The notes under the pieces: generated by a model
Database searches by the model: none
What the model was told of the DNA's origin: nothing
What the model saw: only the letters and a program-made list of their open reading frames with translations
Translations under genes and position numbers: made by a program
NCBI GenBank assembly: GCA_037367405.1
Contig: JAZKJV010003126.1
Span: 372,001 to 436,000, forward strand
Direction of reading: 5' to 3'
From: Ottelia alismoides
Lineage: Eukaryota > Streptophyta > Magnoliopsida > Alismatales > Hydrocharitaceae
DNA: 64,000 nucleotides
Part shown: positions 1 through 11,729 of the stretch, one piece after another
How the letters are laid out: each line of letters starts with the position of its first letter
Position numbering within the stretch: position 1 is the first letter of the stretch

Positions 1-1884
1 ATCTATATAAATCAATCCCAAATTAAATCAAGCAATCATGGAGATTATTGGAATGAAGATTGACTCCATCCATAATATGTGATTTGATGGCAGTCTCATG
101 TAATCTCATGATATCTCATGAGATTACATTATTCCATGGAAACTTTCAAGATTTACAACAACACTTGTTGTAAATTATTCAATAAAATTATTCATAATTA
201 TTTTGTGAATATTGCAATCTTGCCGTTGGAAAATTGTGAATCACATTCACAACCCAAAAAAATGTGAATTACATTTTCAATTAATTGTTCGATGTGAATC
301 CAATTCACATCAACATTTAATTAACAAATGTAAATTACAAATAGCTCTCTCTTATATATTATAAATCACATTTATAACATATATGATTAATATGGATAGT
401 ACTATCCACATTATTCATATCCATAATAATTAAATCACAATTAATCATCTTGGATCTCTATTCTCATGTTTCCAAATAATATGAATCACATTCACATTAT
501 TCACATCTTTTGATAATCAAATCACATTTAGTTATCTAAGATAACTCTCCATATAATATGAATCAAATTCATATTAATCAAGATAATTAAATGATATTTA
601 ATTATCCATTTTCTTAATGCTCGAATACTTATATCAACAATGAATTTATCTTGAACTCTTTCAAGGATAATGCACTTTCTCCGCAGATACTTGGAGATAA
701 GGACAGGGCGATTGTATTGTTCTACGTATAGTGACTTGGATATTGAGATCACATCTCAAATCCATATCTCGGGCCTCCCATAGATGCTTGATTAAATAAA
801 GATCACAAATCTAATCTTCTCATTGAATCTGAATCACATTCTGATCAATGTCCAACATTTGGACTAAGATCAGATTACTTCTCTACTGAGAGGAGTCACT
901 AAAATCCAGACCTGTTTCATCACTCCCTAGGAATGGAAGCATCATGGTTATACAACCGTTTATGATCACATCTCCCTCAGGTATTCCCAATACCTGTACA
1001 TCCTGCATACTGGAAGACCTAGAATAATCCCGAAGTATAAGATCAATTTTACACTGTCTACTTTAGGGATTTATCATTAAGTTTCTCATTCGATCATTGG
1101 GAGTTAGTATCGATCATATACTTTCCAAAAGCATATATCATACCCAGGTGTTGATCATATACTTTCCAAAAGCATATATCAAACCTACAAATTCAGTCAA
1201 GCTTCCAATGCGAGATGACCGTGCACGGAATTTGGTTCTCCCCAATATCTCATGAGTGATCTCATGTCTTCCGGTTCAGTAATGAACCTGTATGATCCCT
1301 TTGAGAGATCGTATTACTCATATGCCCTTATATGGACACCAGCGCCCCCGTGTATAGACCTTGATTAGGTCATCAACCTATTGTTCTGCCAAATGTACAT
1401 ACTTAGACATATAATAACACATATGTCTTCGGTCAGAGGATGCGTGCCTATATCATGACAGCATATGATATAGGACTTTGGTTATCTCGATCTCGTTAAG
1501 TCAACTCTTTGACCTAACTAATCTGACACCTCCGAATCTCTATTCCTATGCAGATGACCTACATCAAGAGGTCGGTCAGATATTAGACTAAATGAGAAAG
1601 GATTGCCATCTCCTACTCAGACTGGAGATCATCTCTTAACAATCATTTGACGGTGCTTGATGAGTCCTCAATCTAACTCTTTAGATATTCATCCAAACAC
1701 CAGCCTCTATGATTTAATAATTGAATCAACAGCTGTATGATCATCAAGATGGCCATGGTACATAACACTAACTGTACTAAGGGACCTATTATGCAAATTA
1801 TTTATTCTTTATTTCAGATCAGGGAAAGATATTTGCAATAACATTTATTGCATAATGGCTCGCCATGGGCTTGCATGTCCAATA
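1..1884 (-). repeat. 3' LTR of copia A, truncated by window edge
   Basis: It aligns base for base with about 8008-9885. On the minus strand it starts at 1884 with TATTGGACATGC, a mutated form of the canonical TGTTGGACATGC seen in the other copia LTRs of this window. About 0.7 kb of the LTR is missing to the left. It contains the same U3 palindromic repeats as the 5' LTR, for example ATATGAAT/ATTCATAT around 550-580. Confidence 0.92.
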
Positions 1885-1893
1885 ATCTCCCAC
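1885..1893 (-). other. Polypurine tract of copia A
   Basis: On the minus strand GTGGGAGAT lies directly against the start of the 3' LTR. This is the usual plus-strand primer of plant copia elements and fixes the LTR/interior boundary at 1884/1885. Confidence 0.85.
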
Positions 1894-2349
1894 TCGCCCA
1901 AAGAGCCATTAATGGGCTAATCATTTAAACCCACACTCATGTTACAATCATAGGCTATTTAGAAAATAGCTAGGTAAGATGATCAGTCACTCTGTTTCCA
2001 AGAGACTACTCCTAGTCCTTTTATGGCACTTGCATATCCCCTAGTAACAGTGCTCGCATCCAATGCGAATGTTGCATCTTATGCAACCAATACTCAATTT
2101 TGTTATGGTGTCCTTGACACTATAGCTCGATAATTATTATAACCAGTATGTCCATAATCCTCATCAGAATACCTTTATTTCTAGAGATCTCTATCTCCTA
2201 ATGTATCAACAGTTAAGACCCTTACAGATCACTATCTAAAAGGTCTTAAACTTTTGAAGATAAGACTTTGTGATCACTATCTCTAAGTTTCATCATCTTT
2301 TGAAGATATTGTTATTACTGCAATCAAGTGTTTAATCACCATAATAGGA
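1894..2349 (-). pseudogene. Decayed RNaseH end of copia A pol
   Basis: By position this is the RNaseH domain, between the RT tail (ending about 2350) and the PPT. No frame is open for more than a short stretch and I could not identify the catalytic residues. The call rests on position and on continuity with the recognisable RT/RNaseH linker to its right. Confidence 0.5.
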
Positions 2350-2870
2350 TCAGCAAACGTTTACTACTCCCACTGCATGGCAGACATCTGGCTTTTGTAC
2401 ACATCTAGCATACACTCGGATTCTCGAAACTGATGCACAAGGGCAAGCAGTTTCAGTATTCACATCCTCAACTCTTTGTGGTGCTATTCCTTTAGATAGG
2501 TCGGTACCATATCTTGAGGGAAAGAATTCTTTCTTGGAATTTTCCATGGAAATGTCCAAGGTATACCATTAATTTGATGGTCCCAATACCCTCTTTTCTT
2601 TACTTCCGAACAACTTCAGAACTAAGATCTAAGACATATCCTTGAGATCATATCTCGAGGTATGGAACAACCAGATATAAAACACTTATTATTATCATCC
2701 TTAGATCATTCCAAATGATTAGGATATCTACATTTAGCACGATGAACACAATGGCACTCCCACTGAGCTTCATATGATTTATCAAGATTTTATCTGAAAC
2801 CATAACATTTATGATTTCATCAAATCCAATATTCCAACTACAAGAAGCTTATTTGAGTGTAGCTGTGGTT
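2350..2870 (-). pseudogene. Copia reverse transcriptase relic (element A)
   Basis: The minus-strand translation of 2350-2559 contains SMENSKKEFFPSRYG followed by QKPDVCHAVGVV. These correspond to the conserved copia stretch after the RT palm (SMENSKKGFLPMRHG) and to TRPDI.YAVG. Further upstream on the same strand, near 2706-2745, the translation gives VLNVDILIIWND, a damaged YVDD catalytic box (family form LYVDDILLIGND) that has lost one of the two aspartates. Before it, around 2750-2860, fragments resemble SWNIRFDE and KLSGSAIVF. Several stops and frame changes separate these pieces, so no active polymerase can be made. Confidence 0.85.
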
Positions 2871-3523
2871 AGCAATATTCTGATGGATTAAAGCAAGGTC
2901 ACTGGAGAGCAAGTCTCATCGCAAGCGATGTCTTCTCTTCGGTGTGCAGCTCATGGCAACAGACCGTGCTTTGAAGGTCTCTACCTTTTCATCAGGTTTC
3001 CTCTTTCTCTTGAAGATCCATTTAAACCGTAATGGGTCTTACCCATATAGGTGAACCCTCGAGGGTCTATATATACAACACTTGTATATGAAGTCTACTT
3101 TAGACTTTATTGCTAACATCCATCTTTCCATATCATGATCTTTAGAAGCTTCATCATATGAAGTTAGATCATTGTCAGATTCAATTGACGCATGGAATCC
3201 ATCTTCAAACTTATTTGAAGAGGTATTAGTGTTTCATCTTTAATTGTCTTTTTAATTTCCGATTCCAGGAGCCTCATTATCATCTCAAGATTAAATGAGT
3301 TCCTTTACTTCATTTTCATCTTGATTCTCAAGAGAGTCATCCTATAAGAATCATATTCTCAAAGATGAGATCTTTTAAGAATCTCAAGGTCATAAAGCAG
3401 GTATCCAATACCATCCTTTATTTTCCTAATGAAGTAGCACTCTCCAGTGCCAGATTCCAGATTACTTGCATGGAACCTTATTAAGGATATATATTGTAGT
3501 CTCTACTGCATATATACCTTGGA
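2871..3523 (-). pseudogene. IN-RT linker of copia A, unrecognisable
   Basis: By position this should hold the C-terminal integrase region and N-terminal RT. I see only short frames rich in stops and no motif I would name. Element Z has a homologous stretch at its right edge (63780-64000). Confidence 0.45.
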
Positions 3524-3937
3524 AACTAATAGATAATTATGCTAATATTCATCATTGATCATATCATGTCACACATGATCTAATTGTATCTCCCTACAAC
3601 TCTTATTGAGTTTAGGTTTATAAGGAGGAGTGAGATAAAAATAATATTCATATCTATAAGGTATTCCATGAATTCATCTAATAGGTACAGGCTACCTAGG
3701 TTAGATCAAAGTCATTTCATCTTCTGAAAAAACTAATAGATAATTATGCTAATATTCATCATTTATCATATCATGTCACACATGATCTAATTGTATCTCC
3801 CTACAACTCTTATTGAGTTTAGGTTTATAAGGAGGAGTGAGATAAAAATAATATTCATATCTATAAGGTATTCCATGAATTCATCTAATAGGTACAGGCT
3901 ACCTAGGTTAGATCAAAGTCATTTCATCTTCCTTCAG
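3524..3937. repeat. 207-bp tandem duplication inside the integrase relic
   Basis: Two units, 3524-3730 and 3731-3937, start with AACTAATAGATAATTATGC. They differ at one position over about 200 bases (ATCATTGATC versus ATCATTTATC) apart from the last few bases of the unit. The two LTRs of this element differ much more, so the duplication arose well after insertion. Confidence 0.95.
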
Positions 3938-4166
3938 ACTTTGGTTCAAAACCAAAATTGTGAAATCTTTGAACATTTCAAAGCTTTTTAAGGTGAAGGA
4001 AAGAAATTTCATATCTCAAATAATCATCAATAGATATCACATATCCATAATGTTTATTCTGATATAGATGATTCACATACATCAATATGTATGAGATTTG
4101 AATACCTTGATATCTTACACCATTCCCAAGGAAGGGTGTATTGGACATTTCTACTTTTGAATACAA
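3524..4166 (-). pseudogene. Copia integrase core relic (element A)
   Basis: The minus-strand frame 3978-4166 reads on through YGYVISIDDYLRYEISFLHL. This matches the copia integrase block YFITFTDDYSRYGYIYLMRH, with the first catalytic aspartate region (family VHTDVCGP) degraded to ILMYVNHLY just before it. Further on, around 3600-3640 and again around 3810-3840, TPPYKPKLNK matches TPPGTPQLNG, just upstream of the catalytic glutamate. Multiple stops interrupt it. The 3' part is doubled by a 207-bp tandem duplication, listed separately. Confidence 0.85.
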
Positions 4167-7100
4167 TATTCACAAGTATGTAAGATTTGAACCTTTAGAC
4201 AATCTAAAGTTTCATCTCCTATCAGTCTATTGATCACATCAATAGACAAAAGTCCAAAACATGATGCCAGATCATTATCAAATGATCTTCATTCTCCCAT
4301 TGATCTTTTAAGGTTTAATTTCAGTCTTAGAAATGTTAATAAATCATTCATTAATTTTCTAATTTAGTACATTCCATAAGATTTTAGATTACTATCTGAA
4401 ATATCTCCATCATAACTCTTTATGATAGGTGTATTACAGAATTCACGTTTATTTCCAACATTTAGAAATAAACAATGGGTGTATTCTAAAATCTAGGTCA
4501 TAGAGACATTCTCTAAGACTAAGGTCTCTCCCACTGAAATTATGAAGTCTATCAATCCAATAGAGATTTGTTGCAACAATTGCATCGATATCCATGTGGA
4601 TGACTATTGAACCTTTACGATCAAATTTCTAATCTTCTACCATATATGCAACCAATTGCAAGTGTCATTTAGAAGATTGAGATACAATTGTTAGACTTTA
4701 TCTTATCAAATTAGTAAGTCAATTTCAATGATTATATGTAGATTATTATGGTGTACTATCCGATTCCTTCTCTAAGGATTCTAGATAGATTTGATAGTCA
4801 TACTATCAACATATCAGCTTATTGCAGTATTGGCATTTATCCAACCCTTTGGATTTCATATGGAAGTCACAGAAGTACAATCAATTCTTTGAATTTCATT
4901 CTCACATGGGTCAGACCCACGCTTCCACTGTGCTCCCTTCATCTATAAACAACCATTGCTTAAGATAATGGTCTCTTATGTTAAATTCAAAGATTTCAAT
5001 ATAAGAGCATTTCAACATTTATACATGCTTCATTCAATTCATATAATATGAATAATATGAAGCATCATGAATAATCAGAGTATATACAGTAGAATGATGA
5101 CACTCGTCATATCTACATCCATCTAAACTCTTAAAACATTGGTTCAGGCAGGTACTCAAACAATTTGAATACATCATCTCTTATAGAGCCACCATTCTGC
5201 ATGATGCAGAGAACCATGTTATTCATGATTAAATGTTGAGAGCACATATGTATGCCAGAACATCTTCTTAGAATTTTATAAGGATTATTTGACAATTACG
5301 ATCATCATCGACATGTCACTTCCAAAGTACATTTGATGAGAGATCAAGACTATAGATACATAAAAACCCTAGGGTAGTAGTCCTATTGTCTATTTAATTG
5401 TAACTCCTCCTTATTATGAGGAAAATTTGCACAATGCAACCACATACAATATGTGCCCAACTGCAAGTACAATATCTAGATCATGGATCCAATCCATGAT
5501 ATTTTACTGGTTATTATCGAGTATAATATTGAGTGGGTTTAATGAAGGATTATCTGAAACAAGAAATTTGCATAAATATATTTAAATATATATTGTACTT
5601 TGATTTAGGAATTTTTATATCAAAGTTGTCTTGCCTTGTCAACATGGAAAGTTCATTCCCTTAATCACTTTCAATGTAAGAGATATACTTACCATTATAT
5701 CTCAAGCAAGATCTGGGATCTACTTCCTTATCTTTGTTACATCCCAATAATATGAGAACCTGTAACTCCGATAAAAAGAAGCGGGAACACATTCTGCCTT
5801 GCAAGTCCAACTTGCATCTCCCAATTCAATCTTTAACACCCAGGCCCACCGCCCCTAAGGTGATGTTGACCCGTCATTAATTGAACAATCCGTCAACAGG
5901 AATACAACTCGCTATGCGCAATCTAATATCACCCCAATAACATGATGGCCCGATATTGGGGTCACTACGCATTCGTCCTTACTCTTTCAAGAAGCGAAGA
6001 GCCCGATCCAAATGGATTGTATGCATGAGCTATCACTTTGGACAGGCGTCTCCCATATACAATATCTGGTGACGGAACCCTTCGCCTTGACGAGAGACCA
6101 TGGATGTCACTTATGTGATCCTCCACCTCATATTCAAATTTTATGTAATTATAATGAATCATATTCATATAATTAATTCTTGCAAGGGAAATACACATAT
6201 CATAATAGAGTGTTTTAATTGGATATAATTAATTCAATCACATTAAATCAATTATCAATCCAATTCAATCAACAAACTTGATTAGTTTTACTTGAATATA
6301 TATATATATATATATATATATGGTATTATATCAAAGTACATATTAATTCAAATTTTAATAATTAGAAAAATACACCTTGATTTCTCCGGCATTATCGAGT
6401 CCCTACCCGCTACCATGGCCAGTACCGACGAAAGTGGGACGGACTGCAACCGGTGCGACCCGCTACCCCAATGCTTCCCGACTAGACACCATATCCACCT
6501 CAGGAAAGGATAATGCCAAATAGATCAATATATACTTGAGATGATCATCGGTTCTTCAACTGAACTTATACCATATAGTAATAATCAAAACATTTTTTGA
6601 TTATAAAGAAATTTGCTAGATAAATTCCCAATCCTATTCAAGCAAGTTGTTTGTTGATTGTGTTTTCAATTATGATCTAGATCAAATCTAATCAATTTAT
6701 TGGTTGAGGCCAAGTCAGTTAAGGAAATAATCATCATTAAAAGTTTGTCAAATATTTTCCATAATTATTTCAAGAAATTAACAATTAATTTCACTAGTTG
6801 ACAATCACATGGTTCTTGATTAGGAATGTAATTTCAGGAGTGACTCCTACTTACTAAAATTAACATATCTCAATCAATTTGAATCCAAATTAGACAAAAT
6901 CAGTTTCCAAAGATTGATAATTTGATTTAGGACAGAACCTAAGTGATTTGCACGCATTTCTAGGCGTATCAAAAAAGTAATTAACTAATTAATCACGTTA
7001 AGATTTGTAGTTCCCGCAACAGTGAATACATGTTCATTAAAACAACCATATCTCGAGCAAACGAAATCCAAATTACGTAAACTCAGATCCTATGGTTCCT

Positions 7101-7271
7101 TATTTAATGGAGAACAAAATCCAATTATTATTTTAGTGTTTAAACATTTAAACAGAGCCTAAAATAATCACAAAATAGAGATGCAAAAATGAAATGCGAT
7201 AAAACTTTTGCAACCTTAACGAACCCAAGTCGTCCTAGGTTTACGGATCGTATCCGGAACCTCCGACCTAA
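4167..7271 (-). pseudogene. Decayed gag/protease and leader region of copia A
   Basis: By position this holds the untranslated leader, gag, zinc knuckle and protease. The minus strand shows no frame long enough to name. Segments of it are clearly homologous to element Z: 4748-4948 matches 62541-62741 in opposite orientation, and 5750-5850 matches about 61670-61750. It therefore belongs to the element and is not foreign DNA. A (TA)n tract lies at 6294-6321. Confidence 0.6.
6294..6321. repeat. (TA)n microsatellite
   Basis: Uninterrupted alternating TA for about 28 bases inside the leader/gag region of copia A. Confidence 0.95.
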
Positions 7272-7284
7272 GGATCTGATACCA
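7272..7284 (-). other. Primer binding site of copia A (initiator tRNA-Met)
   Basis: The minus strand reads TGGTATCAGATCC, two bases after the 5' LTR end. The canonical plant site complementary to the 3' end of initiator tRNA-Met is TGGTATCAGAGCC, which element Z keeps exactly. Here one base has changed. Confidence 0.9.
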
Positions 7285-7286
7285 CT

Positions 7287-9885
7287 TGAAGGATATGGTT
7301 AGATCCTTAAGCGCATCATGGAAGCATGAACATCGTATCGAATGCGACGAAGAACAACTAGTTAGACTAGTTGTTCTATGCAGTGGAAATTATTTTTTTT
7401 TCATGCGATGAAACCACATGATCCAAGAACACTTCTCGAATAGTTTCGTCTAAACCACAAACACGTATTAGGATTACCTCTTGAAGCGTGGTTGCGATCG
7501 AGACCCTAAACGAAGAGACCTCCTATCTCAAGTCCGATCCAACGGAGGAGACGCTTGTGTGCGTGTTGGTGAAACACGTGCTTCTCACAATCCATGTTGA
7601 TGATCCAAGCGGCGGATCTCCTGATCTCAACACACAAGATCCGACGTCTTCTTCATGAGCGAGGTGCATCGAAGGAGACGGAGATCCATGAGCAAATGAT
7701 TGGGCAGCATAACGACGACGCTGCGACGATGGAGAACCTCTCTAAAGAATCCATGGAGGACGACCACATGAGAGAAGAAGAGAGGGCGTGTAGAGAGAGA
7801 AAGAGAGAGAGAGAGACTTATGTTATCTTTGTGTAAAGAAGAGCAAAGGGGTTGCCTCTCCTTTTATAATATTTTGGGATCCATGGATCTCAATCTATGG
7901 ACAACACAAATCCAATGGCTCGCATTGATTTGTGTATCTTTTAATGGCTAAGATTTGTGTTGGTAAAAACCAATAAAAATTAATTTAATTTAGATTAAAT
8001 CTATATTGATAAATCAATATAAATCAATCCCAAATTAAATCAAGCAATCATGGAGATTATTGGAATGAAGATTGCCTCCTTCCATAATATGGGATTTGGT
8101 GGCAATCTCATGTAATCTTATGAGATTACATTATTCCATGGAAATTTCCAAGATTTACAACAACACTTGTTGTAAATTATTCAACAAAAATAATTCATAA
8201 GTATTTTGTGAATATTGCAATCTTGCCATTGGAAAATTGTGAATCACATTCACAACCCAAAAAAATGTGAATTACATTTTCAATTAATTGTTCAATGTGA
8301 ATCCAATTCACATCAACATTTAATTAACAAATGTAAATTACAAATAGCTCTCTCTTATATATTATAAATCACATTTATAACATATATGATTAATATGGAT
8401 AATACTATCCACATTATTTATATCCATGCTAATTAAATCACATTTAATCATCTTGAATCTCTATTCTCATGTTTCCAAATAATATGAATCACATTCACAT
8501 TATTCACATCTTTTGATAATTAAATCACATTTAATTATCTAAGATAACTCTCCATATAATATGAATCAAATTCATATTAATCATGATAATTAAATCACAT
8601 TTAATTATCAATTTTGTCAATGCTCGGATACTTATATCAACAATGAAATTATCCTGAACTCTTTCAAGGATAATGCACTTTCTCCGTAGATACTTGGAGA
8701 CAAGGACAAGGCGATTGTATTGTTCCACGTATAGTGACTTGGATATTGAGATCACATTTAAATCCAGATCTCGGGCCTCCCATAGATGCTTGACTAAATC
8801 AAGACCGCAAATCTAATCTTCTCATTAAATTTGAATCACATTCAGATCAATGCCCACCATTAGGACTAAGATCAGATTACTTCTCTACTGAGAGGAGTCA
8901 CTAAAATCCAGACTTGTTTCATCACTCCCTAGGAATGGAAGCGTCATGGTTATACAACCGTTTATGATCACATCACCCTCAGGTATTCCCAATACTTGTA
9001 CATCCTGCATACTGGAAGACCCAGAATAGTCCCGAAGTATAAGATCAATTTTACATTGTCTACTTTAGGGATTTATCATTAAGTTTCCCATTCGATCATT
9101 GGGAGTCAGTATCGATCATATGCTTTCCAAAAGCATATATCATACCCAGGTGTTGATCATATACTTTCCAAAATCATATATCAAACCTACAAATTCAGTC
9201 AAGCTTCCAAAGCGAGACGACCGTGCACGGAATTTGGTTCTCCCCAATATCTCATGAGTGAGATCATGTCTTCCGGTTCAGTAATGAACCTGTATGATCC
9301 CTTTGAGAGATCATATTACTCATATGCCCTTATATGCACACCAGCGCACCCGTGTATAGACCTTGATTAGGTCATCAACCTATTGGTCTGCCAAATGTAC
9401 ATACTTAGACATATAGTAACACATCTGTCTCCGGTCAGAGGATGCGTGCTTATATCATGACAGCATACAATATAGGACTTTGGTTATCTCGATCTCGTTA
9501 AGTCAACTCTTTAACATAACTGATCTGACACCTTCGAATCTCTATTCCTATGCAGAGGACCTGCATCAAGAGGTCGGTCAGATATTAGCATAAATGAGAA
9601 AGGATTCCATCTCCTACTGAGACTGGAGATCATCTCTTAACAATCATTTGACGGTGCTTGATGAGTCCTCAATCTAACTCTTTAGATATTCATCCAAGCA
9701 CCAGCCTCTATGATTCGATAATTGAATCAACAACTGTATGATCATCAAGATGGCCATGGTACATAACCCAAATTATACTAAGGGACCTATTATGCAAATT
9801 ATTTATTCTTCATTTCATATTAGGGAATGATATTCACAATAACATTTATTGCATAATGGCTCGCCGTGGGCTTGCATGTCCAACA
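7287..9885 (-). repeat. 5' LTR of copia A (complete, 2599 bp)
   Basis: On the minus strand it begins TGTTGGACATGC at 9885 and ends CCATATCCTTCA at 7287, giving TG...CA ends, and is followed by the PBS. U3 contains many short inverted repeats (ATGAATC/GATTCAT type). A TATA box is at 7861-7873, followed by a purine-rich (GA)n stretch on the plus strand around 7793-7815, a CT-rich leader on the coding strand. It pairs with 1-1884 and is homologous to the LTR of element Z (57478-60123). Confidence 0.93.
7861..7873 (-). promoter_or_regulatory. Probable TATA box of copia A LTR
   Basis: The minus strand reads AATATTATAAAAG, followed by GAGAGGCAACCCC. Element Z has TATATAAAG at the equivalent place before a similar CT-rich leader, so the U3/R boundary probably lies about 30 bp downstream. 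Confidence 0.65.
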
Positions 9886-10159
9886 GGGGCCATATGCCCT
9901 GCAATTCCCAGGTACTCCTCCATCTTTTCCCTTTTTAATTTTCGATTTTCGTGCCATTATTAGATCCCTTAATCAAGTAATTAGTGACCTTAAACCACCC
10001 TATTAAACACACATCCAATCCAACCTTCAAATCCGCTTCGAAACAATTCAAATTCGCACTCCTTTTATCATCCATTTTCATTGTTTTCATACTTTCTGGA
10101 AATACCTTATTTGAATATGCAATTCTCCATAATTGTGGCCGATTCTTGCACGAGTCGAG

Positions 10160-10168
10160 CATATAAAT
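10160..10168 (+). promoter_or_regulatory. Possible TATA box of L0
   Basis: CATATAAAT just upstream of the GC-rich island, at the place where other family X LTRs carry a TATA motif. Sequence motif only. Confidence 0.4.
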
Positions 10169-11041
10169 TTACATTGTAGGTATACTCATCATCTGGAGCA
10201 AGACACAATCATCTGGAGTGCCTTTTCCTTCGAAGAATCATCAAGTAAAAGACTCCTCATTCCAGCCGACGTTCACAACTAGCCACCATCTTCATCGACT
10301 TCCAGTTGCTACCCTTCCCCTCGGAGCCACTCACCCACAGGCGAGCTCAAGGGGTGTAGCAGACATCCCTATGGCCCTGCAGGAGGCCAAAGAACTCCGC
10401 CGTCCATCAGAGAAAAATCGACGAAGACGATGCCACCGCTACATCTATGAAAAGGGAAAGAACATGACCAAGAACAAAACGTACATGCCTGCGACACGTG
10501 GAAGCCGCAGATGGTTTATATCAATGCGTGTGTTCTAATCCTGGCTGCTGAAATCGAAGGGGTGGAAATTTTGTATTAGGAGCCCTTGCGCCTTCTAGAA
10601 TCATAGCCCGCTCCAGAAACTTTCCAAATTTGCATTTAGGTCCCCACACAAGGACCTAAAAGCAAAACTTTTAATTTTCATTTCATTTAAGTCCCTACCA
10701 GGGACCTTTCTGTAACTGAATTTTGTTTCTTTTTCTTGCACTTATACCCCTGAACTATAGGTTATTTTTGGAACTTATTTTGCTTGTAAGTTTTCACCGA
10801 ATTTTCTAGGGTAGTTATGCAACTACCCTAGCAACGTTTTGCTATTTTTCACGGATTTTTTATCGCTTATTTTTCTCGCTTTAATTTTTATAAAATCGTG
10901 ATTATTTGAAGTCTTTTGTTGTAGTTTTCAAGAAGAGAATAAAATCACGAAATTCCTTATTTTCTCGAAAGCCGCAATATAGTTATCCTGCCTCTTTGAG
11001 TTCGACCCAAGGAAACTTACTTGGATAAAAAATAGTTTTAA

Positions 11042-11107
11042 GGGTAAAATAGGAGAGAAGTCGATTCATTTAATTGTTCCTTTCTCTCTCTCTCTCCTAT
11101 TTTATCC
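11042..11107. repeat. Inverted repeat at an orientation switch
   Basis: GGGTAAAATAGGAGAGA (11042-11058) is matched by its near-perfect complement TCTCTCCTATTTTATCC (11091-11107), with a 32-base loop. It sits where plus-strand LTR sequence gives way to minus-strand coding sequence. Confidence 0.85.
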
Positions 11108-11112
11108 GGATT

Positions 11113-11470
11113 TTATTTGATCAATTGAATTTTTCTTAGCCATTTTCTACAACTGACATCCCTTAACCGCTTGTAAAATCCAGTTATCAGAGTCTCAATT
11201 AGGTCATCATTAAACTGAAATGAGACGAACTCATCATCAGAAGAAGTAAGGTATGGTTTGTCATGTGAAGACTCGCAGATATTGAAGTAAAAAGGAACGA
11301 GCTCATCATCAGAAGAAGTAAGGTCAGGTTCATCCTGTGAATACTCGCAGATATCTAAGTGAAAAGGGATGAACTCATCATAGGAAGAAGTAGAGTCAAG
11401 TTCGTCCTACGAGGTCTCTATTGGATCATCATTCTCATCAAAAGGGCTAAATTCCTTTATAAAAGCAATC
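11113..11470 (-). pseudogene. Acidic 24-residue tandem repeats of family X element B
   Basis: Three units of about 72 bp recur near 11226, 11297 and 11370. On the minus strand they encode a repeat of the form TSSDDEFVPFHFDICE, rich in Ser, Asp, Glu and Phe. Reading continues through LIETLITGFYKRLRDVSC to a stop at 11113. The repeats follow the protease in the direction of translation, where an ordinary gypsy element would have reverse transcriptase. I do not recognise a family. The length in multiples of three and the conserved phase show it was once translated. A broadly similar Ser/Asp-rich protein is found downstream of the protease in element G. Confidence 0.7.
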
Positions 11471-11510
11471 AAATCAAATTCGACCTCTTCAGTCTCATCT
11501 GCCCTCCGTT

Positions 11511-11714
11511 CTAAAATGTCAGTCGTGTAAATCCTGCGTATGTCATCAACGCATTGCCAAGTACCAGAATAGTGAACTCTAAGTCTATGCTTTCTGAGAC
11601 TTCCTTCTTGGAGAGGAATTCTAAATTATCAGTAGAATCCAACATACACCAAAAATCTCTCATCGTCTCATCAAGGTCATAGTCCTCAGGGTCTGCAAAT
11701 ATAGGTGTAATCAC
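11511..11714 (-). pseudogene. Acidic segment between protease and repeats (element B)
   Basis: An open minus-strand stretch with FADPEDYDLDETMRDFW and further acidic residues. It joins the protease relic to the acidic repeats in the direction of translation. It is probably part of the same lost polyprotein, in a shifted frame. No known domain seen. Confidence 0.5.
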
Positions 11715-11729
11715 ATCAGATGCAGGTAT

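Larger units (their letters stand above)
1..9885 (-). mobile_element. Ty1/copia LTR retrotransposon A (dead, left end outside window)
   Basis: The blocks 1-1884 and about 8008-9885 are near-identical direct repeats, the LTRs of one element read on the minus strand. On that strand the order is 5' LTR, PBS for initiator tRNA-Met, about 5.4 kb interior, polypurine tract, 3' LTR. The interior holds relics of integrase then reverse transcriptase/RNaseH, which is the copia order (IN before RT; gypsy elements have RT before IN). No long reading frame survives: stops and frameshifts interrupt every domain, so the element is inactive. The LTRs differ by a few percent by eye plus small indels, so the insertion is not recent. 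The five bases right of the element are GGGGC; the matching target duplication lies beyond the left edge. Confidence 0.93.
9886..11110 (+). repeat. Family X LTR 'L0', 3' part (5' part cut off by copia A)
   Basis: Copia A ends at 9885, and the following sequence is the promoter-proximal and 3' part of a plus-oriented family X LTR. It has a TATA-like CATATAAAT near 10160-10168, a GC-rich island (10210-10560) with a G-box at about 10494, then the 'AGGTCCC...GGACCT' stretch around 10640-10710. The last landmark is TTGAGTTCGACCC near 11000, the family's conserved U5 landmark (TGTGTTCGACCTTGG in element G). It most resembles E (23502-24250). No primer site follows; the sequence switches to minus-strand coding relic at about 11110, so the LTR end is lost or displaced. 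Confidence 0.75.

Noticed and set aside
4748..4948. 66-aa frame nearly identical in copia A (plus strand) and copia Z (62541-62741, minus), suggesting a conserved antisense gene
   Set aside because: Both are antisense to the pol strand of their own element, in a region where the sense strand is decaying; similarity is explained by shared element ancestry. No start context or other support.
10218..10538. 106-aa plus-strand frame after copia A as a host exon
   Set aside because: It aligns with the GC island of LTR E (23502-23880) without keeping the frame; LTR sequence.
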